Shown: positions 9,016 through 18,731, counted from the first letter of the stretch. The stretch: 64,000 nt of DNA from GCA-2794515 sp034436155 (GCA_034436155.1 DAOTVP010000010.1:1-64000); one strand, 5' to 3'. Program-made: numbers and translations. Notes: generated from the sequence alone by a model not told the origin.

Positions 9016-9864
9016 ATGAAATCTGTCCAACGTACCTTCGCCATTGTCGCACTCACCACTACGCTGGTGAGTTGTGGTGTTCGTAATTCCCCTGCCACCA
9101 CACCCATGTTGACTGCGACCCCTCCGCGCATCTCTGCGACAACGGCAACCTATCCCCTTCTGAGCGACATCCTCAATGCCTATGGTGACGGTTCATCATC
9201 GTATACCTTCGATTTGTCGCTCGCCAATGCACAAACCCGTCTGGACGATTTACAACATGACCGCATCCAGTATTTTGCCACGCATCATATCCCGGCAGAT
9301 AGTTCCCTCTGGGCGGCTCCGATTGCCCAAGATGGGGTGGCGATTATCGCCCATCCGAATATGCCCATCAGCAACATCACACTCGACCAAATCCGCCAAA
9401 TTTATAACGGAAAAATGACCACCCTCGCCGATGATGACGGGGTAGGGCATGATTTAATCGTGTTCAGCCGTGAAGAGGGGAGTAGCATCCGCGCCGAATT
9501 AGAACGTATGGTTATGGGCAATCGGCGTACCACAGCCAACGCACGGTTAGCATTCACCGATGAGCAGATGGTCAGATTGGTCGGCGAGACGGAAGGGGCT
9601 ATTGGGTATGTCTCGTGGGGGTTTTTGAATAGCCTACACAATCCGAATGTGATTGTGTTCTCAGTCGAAAATATCACCCCAACACTCACCACCATTTATG
9701 ACCATATTTATCCCCTCGCCAACACCATTTATATGATTGGCAAAAGTGAACCGCAAGACGGCGCACGCGCTTTGATGGGCTGGATACAAAGCCAAGCGGG
9801 TCAGAAAGTGGTCATGTCGCGCTATGTCCCGTTGCTCATGCCTATGTCGCCCCAGGGAAATTGA
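9016..9864 (+). CDS. PstS-like periplasmic-binding lipoprotein
   Basis: 282 residues. The N-terminus is a lipoprotein signal: hydrophobic core then LVSC with lipidated Cys20, followed by a Thr/Pro-rich spacer. The rest resembles the PBP-like domain of phosphate-binding PstS proteins: DGVAIIAHPNMPISNITLDQIRQIYNGK and the later GAIGYVSWGFL. No pst permease genes are adjacent, so it may bind phosphate or another anion, or only sense it. It starts 6 bp after tgt and is probably co-transcribed, although no functional link is evident. Its last 23 bp overlap the 3' end of the convergent gene. Confidence 0.75.
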   Translation: MKSVQRTFAIVALTTTLVSCGVRNSPATTPMLTATPPRISATTATYPLLSDILNAYGDGSSSYTFDLSLANAQTRLDDLQHDRIQYFATHHIPADSSLWAAPIAQDGVAIIAHPNMPISNITLDQIRQIYNGKMTTLADDDGVGHDLIVFSREEGSSIRAELERMVMGNRRTTANARLAFTDEQMVRLVGETEGAIGYVSWGFLNSLHNPNVIVFSVENITPTLTTIYDHIYPLANTIYMIGKSEPQDGARALMGWIQSQAGQKVVMSRYVPLLMPMSPQGN

Positions 9865-10252
9865 TACCAAAAAATGAAAATAACATGGCGTATAATAAAG
9901 CCACCGTTAAGACCCATAATAAAATTAATGATATGTTGCGCGAATAACGCAACCGTTCACGGCGTTTTTCCATCGCCATTTCATCTTGACGTAGCCGATA
10001 CAGCGCCATTGCCGCCGATGCGTTACGCGGATTGACGCGCAGGGCGTTATCTAAACACACGATGGCTTGGTCGAGCGATTTGACCGCCACCGCCATCCAT
10101 AACCACGCATGTTCAAAATTGCTATCCTCTTGGATGAGGGAACGCAAAATGTCGTAAGCCTCTTGGCGCTTATCCTCTTTAATAAGATCGATGGCATCTA
10201 ATAGGCGGTCTATACGTGAATTGTTATCAGATGGCGGTGCTTGATCGGTCAT
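9842..10252 (-). CDS. TPR-motif protein with C-terminal membrane anchor
   Basis: 136 residues. Residues 15-95 form two or three degenerate TPR units (EAYDILRSLIQEDSNFEHAWLWMAVAV, QAIVCLDNALRVNPRNASAAMAL). A basic stretch (EKRRERLRYSR) precedes a single hydrophobic segment ISLILLWVLTVALLYAMLFSFF near the C-terminus, so it is probably tail-anchored with the TPR part in the cytoplasm. Its ATG overlaps the stop of the upstream deacetylase gene by 4 bp, indicating translational coupling. Function unknown. Confidence 0.75.
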   Translation of the reverse strand: MTDQAPPSDNNSRIDRLLDAIDLIKEDKRQEAYDILRSLIQEDSNFEHAWLWMAVAVKSLDQAIVCLDNALRVNPRNASAAMALYRLRQDEMAMEKRRERLRYSRNISLILLWVLTVALLYAMLFSFFGINFPGAT

Positions 10253-11109
10253 AGGGTTACATGCTCGAATAAATCGTATTCATCAATTGTATCACGGGCA
10301 GGTTGCGGATAAATCCGTGTGAGCGATTGATGCCCACCGAGCAATTTACGCAACCAAAACGGCAAAATCCCCCGCCGTCCACCGCCCTGACTGGCATGAC
10401 AGGCGTTGGCTTCTTCCCATATTTTGAGGTAATTGCGGATATTGATTTTGGTGTGGTTGGGTTCACAATTTTCGAGGATGGCGACCACATCAATATCTTT
10501 ATTCACCCCAATACGGCGCGGATCTTGACCGCGCAAACGCATGAGAAAGATGCCCAATTGCAATGTGCGTTTGGGGATGTTGGTATAATACAATTTTTGT
10601 GGGGTATGTGCGGGTAAATCATCAGGCATGTGATTCGGGTCAGATGCCAGCTTAAAGGCTTCAGTGGTGGCGCGTTGGATGGCGATGTGATCAGGATGCC
10701 CATACGCCCCATATTTATTGAAGGTGATAACCACTTGTGGTTTGATGCGCCGAATTTCATGCACCATGCGATCTATCATTTGTTGCGGGTGATGATTCCA
10801 GATATACCACGAACAATTTGGGTCTTGGCTGGTCTCTGACCCCATCATGCCACTATCTTTATACCCCAGTTTTACCACTTCGGTGAATCCGAGTTTAGCA
10901 GAGGCACAATCGAGTTCGCTCAGGCGTAATTCGGCGATGCTGTTATATTTGCCTTGCATGGCTTCGGGGATTGTTCCGACATCGCCGTTGGTCGAACACA
11001 CATAATACACTTCGACACCCTCATCAACATATTTGGCGATTAACCCGCCAAGTCCAAAACTTTCATCATCAGGATGGGCGAAGGCAATCAGAATACGCTT
11101 TTTTTCCAT
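10249..11109 (-). CDS. PIG-L/LmbE family deacetylase
   Basis: 286-residue zinc-dependent N-acetyl-sugar deacetylase family protein. The zinc and catalytic motif AHPDDE is at residues 11-16 and the second ligand motif HPDH is near residue 147 (YGAYGHPDHIAIQ). Family members deacetylate N-acetylglucosaminyl conjugates (BshB and MshB in bacillithiol and mycothiol synthesis, Mca, lincomycin LmbE), but no thiol-synthesis partner is nearby, so the substrate is open. It is the first gene of a two-gene unit with the small TPR protein. Confidence 0.88.
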   Translation of the reverse strand: MEKKRILIAFAHPDDESFGLGGLIAKYVDEGVEVYYVCSTNGDVGTIPEAMQGKYNSIAELRLSELDCASAKLGFTEVVKLGYKDSGMMGSETSQDPNCSWYIWNHHPQQMIDRMVHEIRRIKPQVVITFNKYGAYGHPDHIAIQRATTEAFKLASDPNHMPDDLPAHTPQKLYYTNIPKRTLQLGIFLMRLRGQDPRRIGVNKDIDVVAILENCEPNHTKINIRNYLKIWEEANACHASQGGGRRGILPFWLRKLLGGHQSLTRIYPQPARDTIDEYDLFEHVTL

Positions 11110-11446
11110 AGTTGCTCCTCAGTTTGCAATTCACATTATATCAGATAATGGATGTTTGCAGATTCTTTCGCAGGGTGGCAATTTTTGCGATGTTGGTGGT
11201 GGCATCATCAAGTGGTGGGTTATGATTTTCTGTTCACAGATGAGCGAAAGATCATGACTTTTGGATATTGGTTATCTTGTGATGTGTTGCCATATTTGCA
11301 TTCGCTTTTGCAGATTCTGGAGTGGGATGAACATCCGCTAAATAAACGATTTCCCCACGCTACATAAAACGCCCTGTGCAAGTCTACGCATGGGGCTTAT
11401 ACTGTACCCCGCTTTTGTTGATGTTGATATAGATTAAAGAGGCAGT
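11110..11446. other. 337-bp intergenic region, no gene recognised
   Basis: This lies between the divergent LmbE and DUF3048 genes, so promoters for both are expected. Short open frames on the plus strand lack ribosome sites and resemble no family. A weak pairing GCCC...GGGG around 11370-11395 may be a leader structure. Nothing else is recognised. Confidence 0.5.
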
Positions 11447-12847
11447 ATGCGCCGAGTTGTATTATCCTGTGTGTTGATGTGTTGCTTATTGGTGGTTGTG
11501 CCTGTGTTGGGCATGTCGTCTGTTCCGCGTGGTGAACAAATTTTTGCCACCAATACACCCCGTCCCGCTACCGATAAACCGATTAATTTTGTGACCAATA
11601 CGCCGAGCGGACCCACCGCCACACCATCGGCGACCTTTACGCCATCGCTCACGCCATCGGCAACGTATACATCCACACCTACGTATACCGCCACCCTCAC
11701 GCCGACCAGCACATTCACGCCAACGGCGACGTATACCCCAACCTTCACACCATCGCCAACACCGACCCCCAACGGTCCGTTTGTGTATCCTGATGGAGTC
11801 AATTCGCTCACAGGGTTGCCCTATCCCAACGAAGAAGCGCAAAATCGGCGTAACCTGATTGTGAAAATCAGCAATTACCCGCCAGTTGTGCGCCCACAAA
11901 CAGGGATTAACCTCGCCGATGTGGTATTCGAGATGGAAGCTGAAGGCGGTGTAACGCGCTTTGCGGCGATTTATCGCACCAATGCGCCAACGGTGGTCGG
12001 TTCTGTGCGGAGCGCACGCTTGGCAGATATTCATCTGATTCGCATGTATAATGCGCTTTTGGCGTATTCTGGCACCAGCGAGCCAATTCAGAACTTGATT
12101 TTATCATCCGATTTTGTCTTCCAAACGTTTTCGCCCCTCAAGGGTGATAATTGCGAGAATGCGGGTTTTTGTCGAGATACAAGCCTGCAAGTTGATTTTG
12201 AGCATACCCTGTTTTTGAATACGCAAACCCTATACGACCTCGCCACACGGCGCGATGTCAACCGTCCGTTCCGTGCGCGGGGCTTCGCCTTTAGCGAAAT
12301 TCCAGACCCCAACGGTGTGCCTGCGGTGGATATTTATTATGATTGGTGGGGACAAGCCGATGCGCGTTGGCAATACGATCCACAAACCGGGCATTATGTG
12401 CGCTATACCGATGGGGTTGCCCATTATGATAAAGGCGATGGTGAACAAATTTGGGCGGACAATTTGGTGTATTTAGAAGTCGAACACCGTCGCCGTCCCG
12501 ATTTATTCCCACCGGGCGCAAATTATGAATCCATCGAGATTAATTTTGGCTTGGCAGAAGATAGCACCGACCCCGCGCAAGGTAGGGCTTATGTATTCCG
12601 CGATGGTCTGTTTTATACAGGTTTTTGGCGCAGACAAGATGAAAACGATGGAAGTGCCATTCAATTGATTTATCCGGGCGCACCTGTGCCGATTATGCTC
12701 AAACCCGGTCGCACTTGGGTGACAACGGTAAGGGGCATAAATGCGGTGGTGGTCTCTGACCAATACACGGATATGGAAGCATTGGCGCGTCAATTGGCGC
12801 TCACGCCATCGCCGACCATAGACCCCGCCACCACGACTGGCGATTAA
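11447..12847 (+). CDS. Secreted DUF3048 (YerB-like) protein with Thr-Pro linker
   Basis: 466 residues. A signal peptide (residues 1-22) leads to a low-complexity linker of TxTPT repeats from about 50 to 112, typical of cell-surface proteins in Chloroflexota. The remainder is DUF3048: RRNLIVKISNYPPVVRPQTGINLADVVFEMEAEGGVTRFAAIY and VGSVRSARLADIHL are characteristic, with the second DUF3048 subdomain after about residue 320. B. subtilis YerB is the named relative; its function is unknown. The ATG has AGAGG upstream. A hairpin separates it from the convergent gene. Confidence 0.85.
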   Translation: MRRVVLSCVLMCCLLVVVPVLGMSSVPRGEQIFATNTPRPATDKPINFVTNTPSGPTATPSATFTPSLTPSATYTSTPTYTATLTPTSTFTPTATYTPTFTPSPTPTPNGPFVYPDGVNSLTGLPYPNEEAQNRRNLIVKISNYPPVVRPQTGINLADVVFEMEAEGGVTRFAAIYRTNAPTVVGSVRSARLADIHLIRMYNALLAYSGTSEPIQNLILSSDFVFQTFSPLKGDNCENAGFCRDTSLQVDFEHTLFLNTQTLYDLATRRDVNRPFRARGFAFSEIPDPNGVPAVDIYYDWWGQADARWQYDPQTGHYVRYTDGVAHYDKGDGEQIWADNLVYLEVEHRRRPDLFPPGANYESIEINFGLAEDSTDPAQGRAYVFRDGLFYTGFWRRQDENDGSAIQLIYPGAPVPIMLKPGRTWVTTVRGINAVVVSDQYTDMEALARQLALTPSPTIDPATTTGD

Positions 12848-12873
12848 ATGGGATAGGCTAGACACAACGAAAT

Positions 12874-12903
12874 AACCCACTCTACCTGCTGTGAGAGTGG
12901 GTT
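12874..12903. terminator. Bidirectional hairpin terminator
   Basis: AACCCACTC (12874-12882) and GAGTGGGTT (12895-12903) form a perfect 9-bp stem with a 12-nt loop between two convergent genes. It lies 26 bp after the DUF3048 stop and 12 bp after the stop of the binding-protein gene on the other strand. Confidence 0.65.
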
Positions 12904-12915
12904 AGATGGTGACAA

Positions 12916-13917
12916 TTAATTGCTTGGTGTTGCCTCAACAGCAGGTTCTGGCGGGAAAATCGCTTCTAACAAAGGTAGCACTTCATCAAGCGCATAAGGG
13001 ATGCTCAGAGGGGAATAGAAACCGAGCGCGTTTTCTGATACTTCATCCATATACAACACGCGCCCTTCTTGAACGGCGGTTAAATTGCCAAATAAGGGTT
13101 TGGATTCTAGTTCTTCGCGCCCGCCCTCGATAAATTGCAAATTGACAATAGCGATTAAATCTTGGTCGAGCAGATCCGTGCGTTCAATGCTGATATTGGC
13201 GTAGAATAATTCACCAGCGAATTCAACGAGGTCATCTGGGACGACAAAACCCAATTCGGTGAAGAAACGCGCCCGCGAATCTTGGTCGGTATAATACCCG
13301 AAAATATCATCATAATAATAAGCGGCAACGACTGTTTTGCCTTCAAATTGCGGATTTCTTTCGCGGGCATTGGCGAATAACGCTTCGGTATCGGCGACTA
13401 ATGCCTCTGCTTCTGCCTTTTTTCCCAGTGCTGTGCCAATCATCAGGGTGACATCTTGCCAAGGCATCCCAAAATTGATGTAATCACTGGTTTGGGTGAT
13501 GGTTGGGGCAATTTGTGAGAGTAAATCGTATTCTTCTTGGGTAATGCCCGATGTCACGGCGCTGATTAGGTCGGGTTCTAGCTCTAAAATCAATTCATAA
13601 TTTAGCGCACCGTAATCCATTTGTAGGACGAGTGGTTTTTCGCCGACTATGCGCTCTTCTGCCCACGGCATAATCGCATCTTCTTCACCATACCAATAAC
13701 GAATGGCGATGGGGGTTACACCCAATGCCAACAGAAAATCTTGTTCGGTGTAACCAATCGCAACGATGCGTTGTGGGGCTTCGGTGATGGTTGTCGTGCC
13801 ATATTGATGTTCGATGGTGACAGGGAACGGATTAACCTCATCCTGTGCGGTCAGTGGGGCAATGCTCACTAACAACAATGCCAGTAGCATCAGGCTAGAA
13901 AAAATACGAATTTTCAT
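12916..13917 (-). CDS. Iron-siderophore ABC transporter substrate-binding protein
   Basis: 333 residues starting at ATG 13917, chosen because GAGGAG lies 9 nt upstream and a clean signal peptide (MKIRIFSSLMLLALLLVS...LTAQ) begins there; an upstream in-frame ATG lacks both. The mature protein shows the FepB/FhuD type-III binding fold: GTTTITEAPQRIVAIGYTEQDFLLALGVTPIAI near the start and YELILELEPDLISAV. It captures ferric siderophores or haem for an ABC importer. No permease or ATPase is adjacent, so the partner must be elsewhere. The C-terminal tail is Pro/Ala-rich. Confidence 0.85.
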   Translation of the reverse strand: MKIRIFSSLMLLALLLVSIAPLTAQDEVNPFPVTIEHQYGTTTITEAPQRIVAIGYTEQDFLLALGVTPIAIRYWYGEEDAIMPWAEERIVGEKPLVLQMDYGALNYELILELEPDLISAVTSGITQEEYDLLSQIAPTITQTSDYINFGMPWQDVTLMIGTALGKKAEAEALVADTEALFANARERNPQFEGKTVVAAYYYDDIFGYYTDQDSRARFFTELGFVVPDDLVEFAGELFYANISIERTDLLDQDLIAIVNLQFIEGGREELESKPLFGNLTAVQEGRVLYMDEVSENALGFYSPLSIPYALDEVLPLLEAIFPPEPAVEATPSN

Positions 13918-14206
13918 GATTTGACTCCTCATACAGTTGAAATCTGCCAGACATAAGTCTGTCTGGATATGCACAGCTATCATCGTAGCCAAGTGCAAGG
14001 GCAATATCTACGAAGGGTGTTAAAGGCAAAATTTCATGTCGTATGCCACAATTTTTCAGATGAGATGATGGCATCGATATGCGAGTTTAACCGTATATCA
14101 TCACATTCGGGTGATAAACTTAACCGATGCTAACTTTGTGGATGTGTTTGATGTGCCAAATTTACCCCTATTGAACCGTATTGCACCATCAAAATAATTG
14201 TCGTTA
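13918..14206. other. Divergent intergenic region upstream of the binding protein
   Basis: The 390-bp divergent spacer holds a perfect 7-bp hairpin CCAGACA/TGTCTGG at 13947-13966 in the leader of the iron-binding-protein gene and, at its right end, a clear promoter (listed separately). I looked for a Fur-type 19-bp dyad and did not see a convincing one. The rest has no recognisable feature. Confidence 0.4.
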
Positions 14207-14236
14207 TTGACATTCCTCTCAAATTTGCCGTATGCT
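14207..14236 (+). promoter_or_regulatory. Sigma70-type promoter of the SRPBCC-PDZ-DinB gene
   Basis: Consensus -35 TTGACA (14207-14212), 18-bp spacer, -10 TATGCT (14231-14236). It is followed by an AGGAGG ribosome site (14293-14298) and ATG at 14308. Expected leader is about 65 nt. Confidence 0.7.
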
Positions 14237-14307
14237 TGTTCAATAAATCAATTTTGTGCATAATTGATTAAACGCATACGCGCATAATTATTAGGAGGAC
14301 ACCTCTC

Positions 14308-15489
14308 ATGACACTCACACTCACGCAAACAATCTCCGCAAGCCCCAAGACGGTATATTATATGCTCACCAATGAAGATGCACTTGGCTATTGGCTTTGT
14401 GATCGCGCTTATATCCGTTTGGAGCAAAACGGGCATGTGTTACTCTACTGGTTCAACAATAGCTGGCATGTTGCGGGTGAATTTACCCAATTTGAAGCGG
14501 ACAAATCGGTAGCGTATACATGGCGTGTGAAGGGTGAAGATAAAATTACCACTGTCTCGTATCAACTCGAAGCCGTGGATGATGGCACCCAAGTTACGCT
14601 CACGCATGATGGGTTAGCTGATGATGAAATTCCTGTTTATCAAGATGAATGGGGTAAAGCCCTGCGGAATTTAGGGGCTTCATTGACCACAGGGGAAGAT
14701 AGGCGCATCACAGAACGCATCCTCATTGGCATTTATCCCGACCAATTTGATGAAAAAGCCCTCAAAAGATTGGGTGTCCCTGTTAATGATGGTTTGATAG
14801 TGGCGGGTGTCATCCCCAATTTAGGCGCAGAAAAAGCGGGTTTGCAAGCGGGTGATGTGGTGGTCGAGACCAAAGGTAAGCCTGTCACCAACCATACCCC
14901 TTTAGCTAATCATTTTGCGGGTATGAAACCAGGTGATGTGGCGGATGTGAGTTTTTATCGTGGTGCAGAAAAACACACCGTTCAATTGACCCTTTCGGGG
15001 TATCCATTACCACCTGCGGTGAACAGTTTTAATCAACTGGCAGACCGCATGAAACAAGGATATGCCTCACTTCACGCCGAATTATCGCAAATTTTGACGG
15101 GACTATCGGATGAAACCACCAACACGCCCCCCGCTGAAGGCGAATGGAGTGTGAATCAAGTGTTGGCGCATCTCATCCTGACCGAACGCAATACACAAGA
15201 ATTTTTGGGTGGATATGTCCAAGCGCCCGAATTGCATACCTACAGTGGCAACGCCAACGCTCGTGTGAACGCGGTGGTCAAATCGTATGGCAATACCAGC
15301 GCGTTATTGAATGAACTCGGACGGGCGTATGCCGAAAATGTCGCTATCATCACTGCATTTGAAGACGAAAATTTTGATCGTCCCTATATTTTATGGTGGG
15401 CAAATTTTCAAGTGGGCGACATTCTGGGTGGGCATAACCGCCAACACATCAACCAAATTAAAGATACACTGGCAAAAATTACACAATAA
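14308..15489 (+). CDS. SRPBCC (AHSA1-like) - PDZ - DinB fusion protein
   Basis: 393 residues with three modules. Residues 1-130 resemble the AHSA1/START-like SRPBCC fold (ISASPKTVYYMLTNEDALGYWLCDRAYI; YTWRVKGEDKITTVSYQLEAV; GWGKALRNL-type ending). Residues about 135-235 are a PDZ domain: GVPVNDGLIVAGVIPNLGAEKAGLQAGDVVVETKGKPV, a GAEKAGLQAGD core as in HtrA-type PDZs. Residues about 245-393 resemble DinB/YfiT four-helix proteins (EGEWSVNQVLAHLILTERN; a late GHNRQHINQI with two His). No signal peptide, so it is cytoplasmic. Function is unknown; the combination is uncommon. AGGAGG precedes the ATG. Confidence 0.75.
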   Translation: MTLTLTQTISASPKTVYYMLTNEDALGYWLCDRAYIRLEQNGHVLLYWFNNSWHVAGEFTQFEADKSVAYTWRVKGEDKITTVSYQLEAVDDGTQVTLTHDGLADDEIPVYQDEWGKALRNLGASLTTGEDRRITERILIGIYPDQFDEKALKRLGVPVNDGLIVAGVIPNLGAEKAGLQAGDVVVETKGKPVTNHTPLANHFAGMKPGDVADVSFYRGAEKHTVQLTLSGYPLPPAVNSFNQLADRMKQGYASLHAELSQILTGLSDETTNTPPAEGEWSVNQVLAHLILTERNTQEFLGGYVQAPELHTYSGNANARVNAVVKSYGNTSALLNELGRAYAENVAIITAFEDENFDRPYILWWANFQVGDILGGHNRQHINQIKDTLAKITQ

Positions 15490-15521
15490 CATGTGTCAGT
15501 TTGCCCGTGCAATCCTCCTGT

Positions 15522-15566
15522 GAACCAAGAATAGGCGGCGACTGGGAAGCCGTCTATTTTTGGTTC
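15522..15566 (+). terminator. Rho-independent terminator
   Basis: An inner stem ATAGGCGGC/GCCGTCTAT (15531-15539 with 15549-15557, one G-T pair) is enclosed by GAACCAA/TTGGTTC (15522-15528 and 15560-15566), with a T-run inside the right arm. It lies 32 bp after the fusion gene. Confidence 0.7.
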
Positions 15567-15694
15567 GATGTACGACAATATGAATCTTTCATCATAATTT
15601 ACCACTGTTCTATTGCCAAATGTTTGTTCTAATGATACGCTAAACGCTGAGTAGATGATATATTCTCCATTGAGTAGGGATAAAGATAATACCT

Positions 15695-18586
15695 ATGCAA
15701 GATAAAATCGTGGTGCGAGGTGCGCGTGAGCATAACCTCAAGAATATTGATGTCGAAATTCCGCGTAATAAATTAGTCGTCATCAGTGGATTATCGGGTT
15801 CGGGCAAATCGTCATTGGCATTCGATACGATTTTCGCCGAAGGTCAGCGCCGTTATGTCGAGAGTTTGAGCGCGTATGCCCGTCAATTTTTGGGACAGAT
15901 GGAAAAACCCGATGTCGACCAGATTGAAGGATTAAGCCCCGCCGTTTCGATTGACCAGAAAGGTGTGAGCCAAAATCCGCGTTCTACGGTTGGGACTGTA
16001 ACCGAGATTTATGATTATTTGCGGTTGCTGTTTGCGCGGATTGGCATCCCGCATTGTCCGGTGTGTGGCGAAGAGGTGAAAGCCCAAAGCGCCCAACAGA
16101 TTGTCGAAGCGGTGCAAAAAATGCCTGATGGGACGCGGATTCAAATTCTTGCGCCTGTCATCAAGAATAAAAAGGGCAATCACACGAAGGTGCTAGATGA
16201 ATTGCGCCAGGGGGGCTTCACCCGCGCCCGTATTGACGGCGAGGTGCGCGATTTAGATGAAAAAATCAGCCTCGATCGTTACGTCATCCACAATATCGAA
16301 GTCGTTGTAGATCGTTTGGTCATTCGGCATTACGAAAATCCAGATGATGAAGAGGCAAAAAGCGCCACCACGCGCATGACTGATTCGATAGAAACGGCGC
16401 TCAAATTGGGCGAGGGGATTGTCATCATCAATGATGTGACGACAGATACCCCGCAAGATACGCTATTCAGTGAATTATTAGCGTGTGTCAATGGGCATGG
16501 GAGCATCCCCGAAATTGAGCCGAGTACGTTTAGCTTTAATACGCCGCGGGGTGCTTGTCCAGAATGTCAGGGATTGGGATTTAAGCTAGAATTTGACCCC
16601 AATGCCATTGTCCCCAACCCCTATTTGAGCATTGCTGGCGGTGCAATCCAAGCCAACGGTTGGAATTTTGATGATGACGGGTGGGGAAGCAACATTATCA
16701 AAGGGGTATGTGCCTATTATGGCATTTCGATGGATGCGCCTTGGCATACGCTCACGCCTCAACAACAACATATCATGTTGCATGGCACAGGGGGCAAGCG
16801 TATCCCGATCCACTACGAAAATCGGTATGGTCAAAAACGGACTTATCAAGCGAATTTTGAGGGGGTCATCACCAACCTGAGTCGACGCTATCGTGAAACA
16901 TCATCCGAAGAAATGCGCGAAGTGTTGCAACAATACATGATTCAGACACCATGCGCCGTTTGCAATGGCAATCGCTTACGCCCAGAAGCCTTAGCGGTGA
17001 CGATTGCCGATAAGCATATCAACGAAGTGACGGCGTTGCCTGTGGCGGAGCTTGTCCATTGGATTGCGAATTTGCGCGGTGAGAACGGCACAGCGCCGAT
17101 TTTAGATAGCAAAGCCTTGCAAATTGGGCATCAAATCCTCAAAGAAATCGCCGAGCGGGTGCGCTTTTTGAATGATGTTGGTTTGGGGTATCTGAATTTA
17201 GCCCGTTCTGCTGGCACATTGAGCGGTGGCGAGGCGCAACGGATTCGGCTTGCCACCCAAATTGGCAGTCGACTCACAGGGGTGTTATATGTGTTGGATG
17301 AGCCATCTATCGGCTTGCATCAGCGTGATAATGCCCGTCTGATTAATACGCTCATCGGCTTGCGCGATTTGGGTAATACCGTTTTGGTGGTCGAACATGA
17401 CGAAGAGACGATGCGCTGTGCCGATTGGTTGCTCGATTTGGGTCCGGGCGCGGGCGAGTTTGGTGGGAATGTGGTGGCGCAAGGCACACCCGAAGAGGTG
17501 ATGCAAAATCATGATAGCCCCACAGGGAATTATCTAGCAGGGCGATTTTTTATCCCCCTGCCCGAAAAACGGCGCAAGGGCAACGGCAAATTTATCACCA
17601 TCAGGGGCGCACGCGAGAATAATTTGCGTAATATCGATGTGCGAATTCCGATGGGCAAATTGACATGTGTCACGGGGGTCAGTGGCAGTGGCAAAAGCAC
17701 GTTGGTGGTGGACATTTTGTATAAAAAATTGGCGCAGGTCGTCAATGGCAGTCGAGAACGTCCGGGCGCACATGATGGCATAGATGGCATCGAACATATC
17801 GATAAAATCATCAATATAGACCAAAGCCCTATCGGGCGCACCCCGCGTAGCAACCCCGCCACGTATACCAAGATGTTCGATAATATCCGCAATTTGTTCG
17901 CCGAATTGCCAGAGAGCAAGATTCGCGGTTACGGACCCGGACGCTTCAGCTTCAATGTGAAGGGCGGGCGGTGCGAAAATTGTCAGGGGCAGGGGCAAAT
18001 CAAAATTGAAATGCAATTTTTGCCCGATATTTATATCGATTGCGAGGTCTGCAAAGGCACACGGTATAACCGCGAGACGTTGCAGGTATTGTATAAAGGC
18101 AAGAGCATCGCCGATGTGTTGAACATGACCGTGCATGAGGGGGTCGAATTTTTCGAGAATTTTCCTGCCATTTCGTCTAAACTTGATACATTAGAAGCTG
18201 TGGGTTTGGGATACATCCGCATCGGGCAACCTGCTACAACGTTGAGTGGTGGCGAGGCGCAACGGGTCAAATTGAGTCGTGAACTCTCCAAGCGGGCGAC
18301 CGGGCAGACGTTATACATCCTCGATGAACCCTCGACAGGGTTACATGCGGTGGATGTGAAACGCCTGATTGATGTCATCCAAACCCTTGCCGATCAGGGG
18401 AATACGATTGTGGTGATTGAGCATAACCTCGACATCATCAAAGTTGCCGACCACATCATTGATTTGGGTCCCGAAGGCGGTGATGGAGGCGGTATGATTA
18501 TCGCCGAAGGCACGCCCGAAGATGTTGTCATGGTTGAGCATAGCCATACAGGGCAGTATCTCCGCCCGTATATCATCCCAGCTTAA
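15695..18586 (+). CDS. uvrA: Excinuclease ABC subunit A
   Basis: 963-residue UvrA, the DNA-damage-recognising ABC ATPase of nucleotide excision repair. Both nucleotide-binding halves are complete: Walker A GLSGSGKSS (32-40) and GVSGSGKST (about 661-669), signatures LSGGEAQRI (about 508-516) and LSGGEAQRV (about 849). Zinc-finger cysteines are present in CPVC near 120 and in the CENC...CEVC module near 758-788. Length is normal. A strong terminator follows; uvrB and uvrC are not in the window. Confidence 0.98.
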   Translation: MQDKIVVRGAREHNLKNIDVEIPRNKLVVISGLSGSGKSSLAFDTIFAEGQRRYVESLSAYARQFLGQMEKPDVDQIEGLSPAVSIDQKGVSQNPRSTVGTVTEIYDYLRLLFARIGIPHCPVCGEEVKAQSAQQIVEAVQKMPDGTRIQILAPVIKNKKGNHTKVLDELRQGGFTRARIDGEVRDLDEKISLDRYVIHNIEVVVDRLVIRHYENPDDEEAKSATTRMTDSIETALKLGEGIVIINDVTTDTPQDTLFSELLACVNGHGSIPEIEPSTFSFNTPRGACPECQGLGFKLEFDPNAIVPNPYLSIAGGAIQANGWNFDDDGWGSNIIKGVCAYYGISMDAPWHTLTPQQQHIMLHGTGGKRIPIHYENRYGQKRTYQANFEGVITNLSRRYRETSSEEMREVLQQYMIQTPCAVCNGNRLRPEALAVTIADKHINEVTALPVAELVHWIANLRGENGTAPILDSKALQIGHQILKEIAERVRFLNDVGLGYLNLARSAGTLSGGEAQRIRLATQIGSRLTGVLYVLDEPSIGLHQRDNARLINTLIGLRDLGNTVLVVEHDEETMRCADWLLDLGPGAGEFGGNVVAQGTPEEVMQNHDSPTGNYLAGRFFIPLPEKRRKGNGKFITIRGARENNLRNIDVRIPMGKLTCVTGVSGSGKSTLVVDILYKKLAQVVNGSRERPGAHDGIDGIEHIDKIINIDQSPIGRTPRSNPATYTKMFDNIRNLFAELPESKIRGYGPGRFSFNVKGGRCENCQGQGQIKIEMQFLPDIYIDCEVCKGTRYNRETLQVLYKGKSIADVLNMTVHEGVEFFENFPAISSKLDTLEAVGLGYIRIGQPATTLSGGEAQRVKLSRELSKRATGQTLYILDEPSTGLHAVDVKRLIDVIQTLADQGNTIVVIEHNLDIIKVADHIIDLGPEGGDGGGMIIAEGTPEDVVMVEHSHTGQYLRPYIIPA

Positions 18587-18593
18587 TCAAAAA

Positions 18594-18619
18594 GACGGCA
18601 CACACGCCGTCTTTTTTTT
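18594..18619 (+). terminator. Rho-independent terminator of uvrA
   Basis: GACGGC (18594-18599), 6-nt loop, GCCGTC (18606-18611), then eight T (18612-18619). It starts 8 bp after the uvrA stop codon. Confidence 0.9.
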
Positions 18620-18731
18620 GATGCCAATTTGCCCAGATCGATTTGTAATTTTGTCTGTTTTGCGGTCTATTTATAAGGGCAACCGTGTTTTGCCATTCCG
18701 ACAAACACAACAATATAAAGGAGCATCACGT

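Noticed and set aside
11152..11367. Short plus-strand frames in the LmbE-DUF3048 spacer
   Set aside because: They have no ribosome site, no recognisable motif and an unusual composition; treated as non-coding.
13918..14206. Fur box or riboswitch upstream of the iron-binding-protein gene
   Set aside because: No convincing 19-bp AT-rich dyad or riboswitch-like fold was found on reading; only a small hairpin is present.
17534..18136. Antisense frame of 200 codons inside uvrA
   Set aside because: uvrA is unambiguous across this region; the antisense frame has no start signals.
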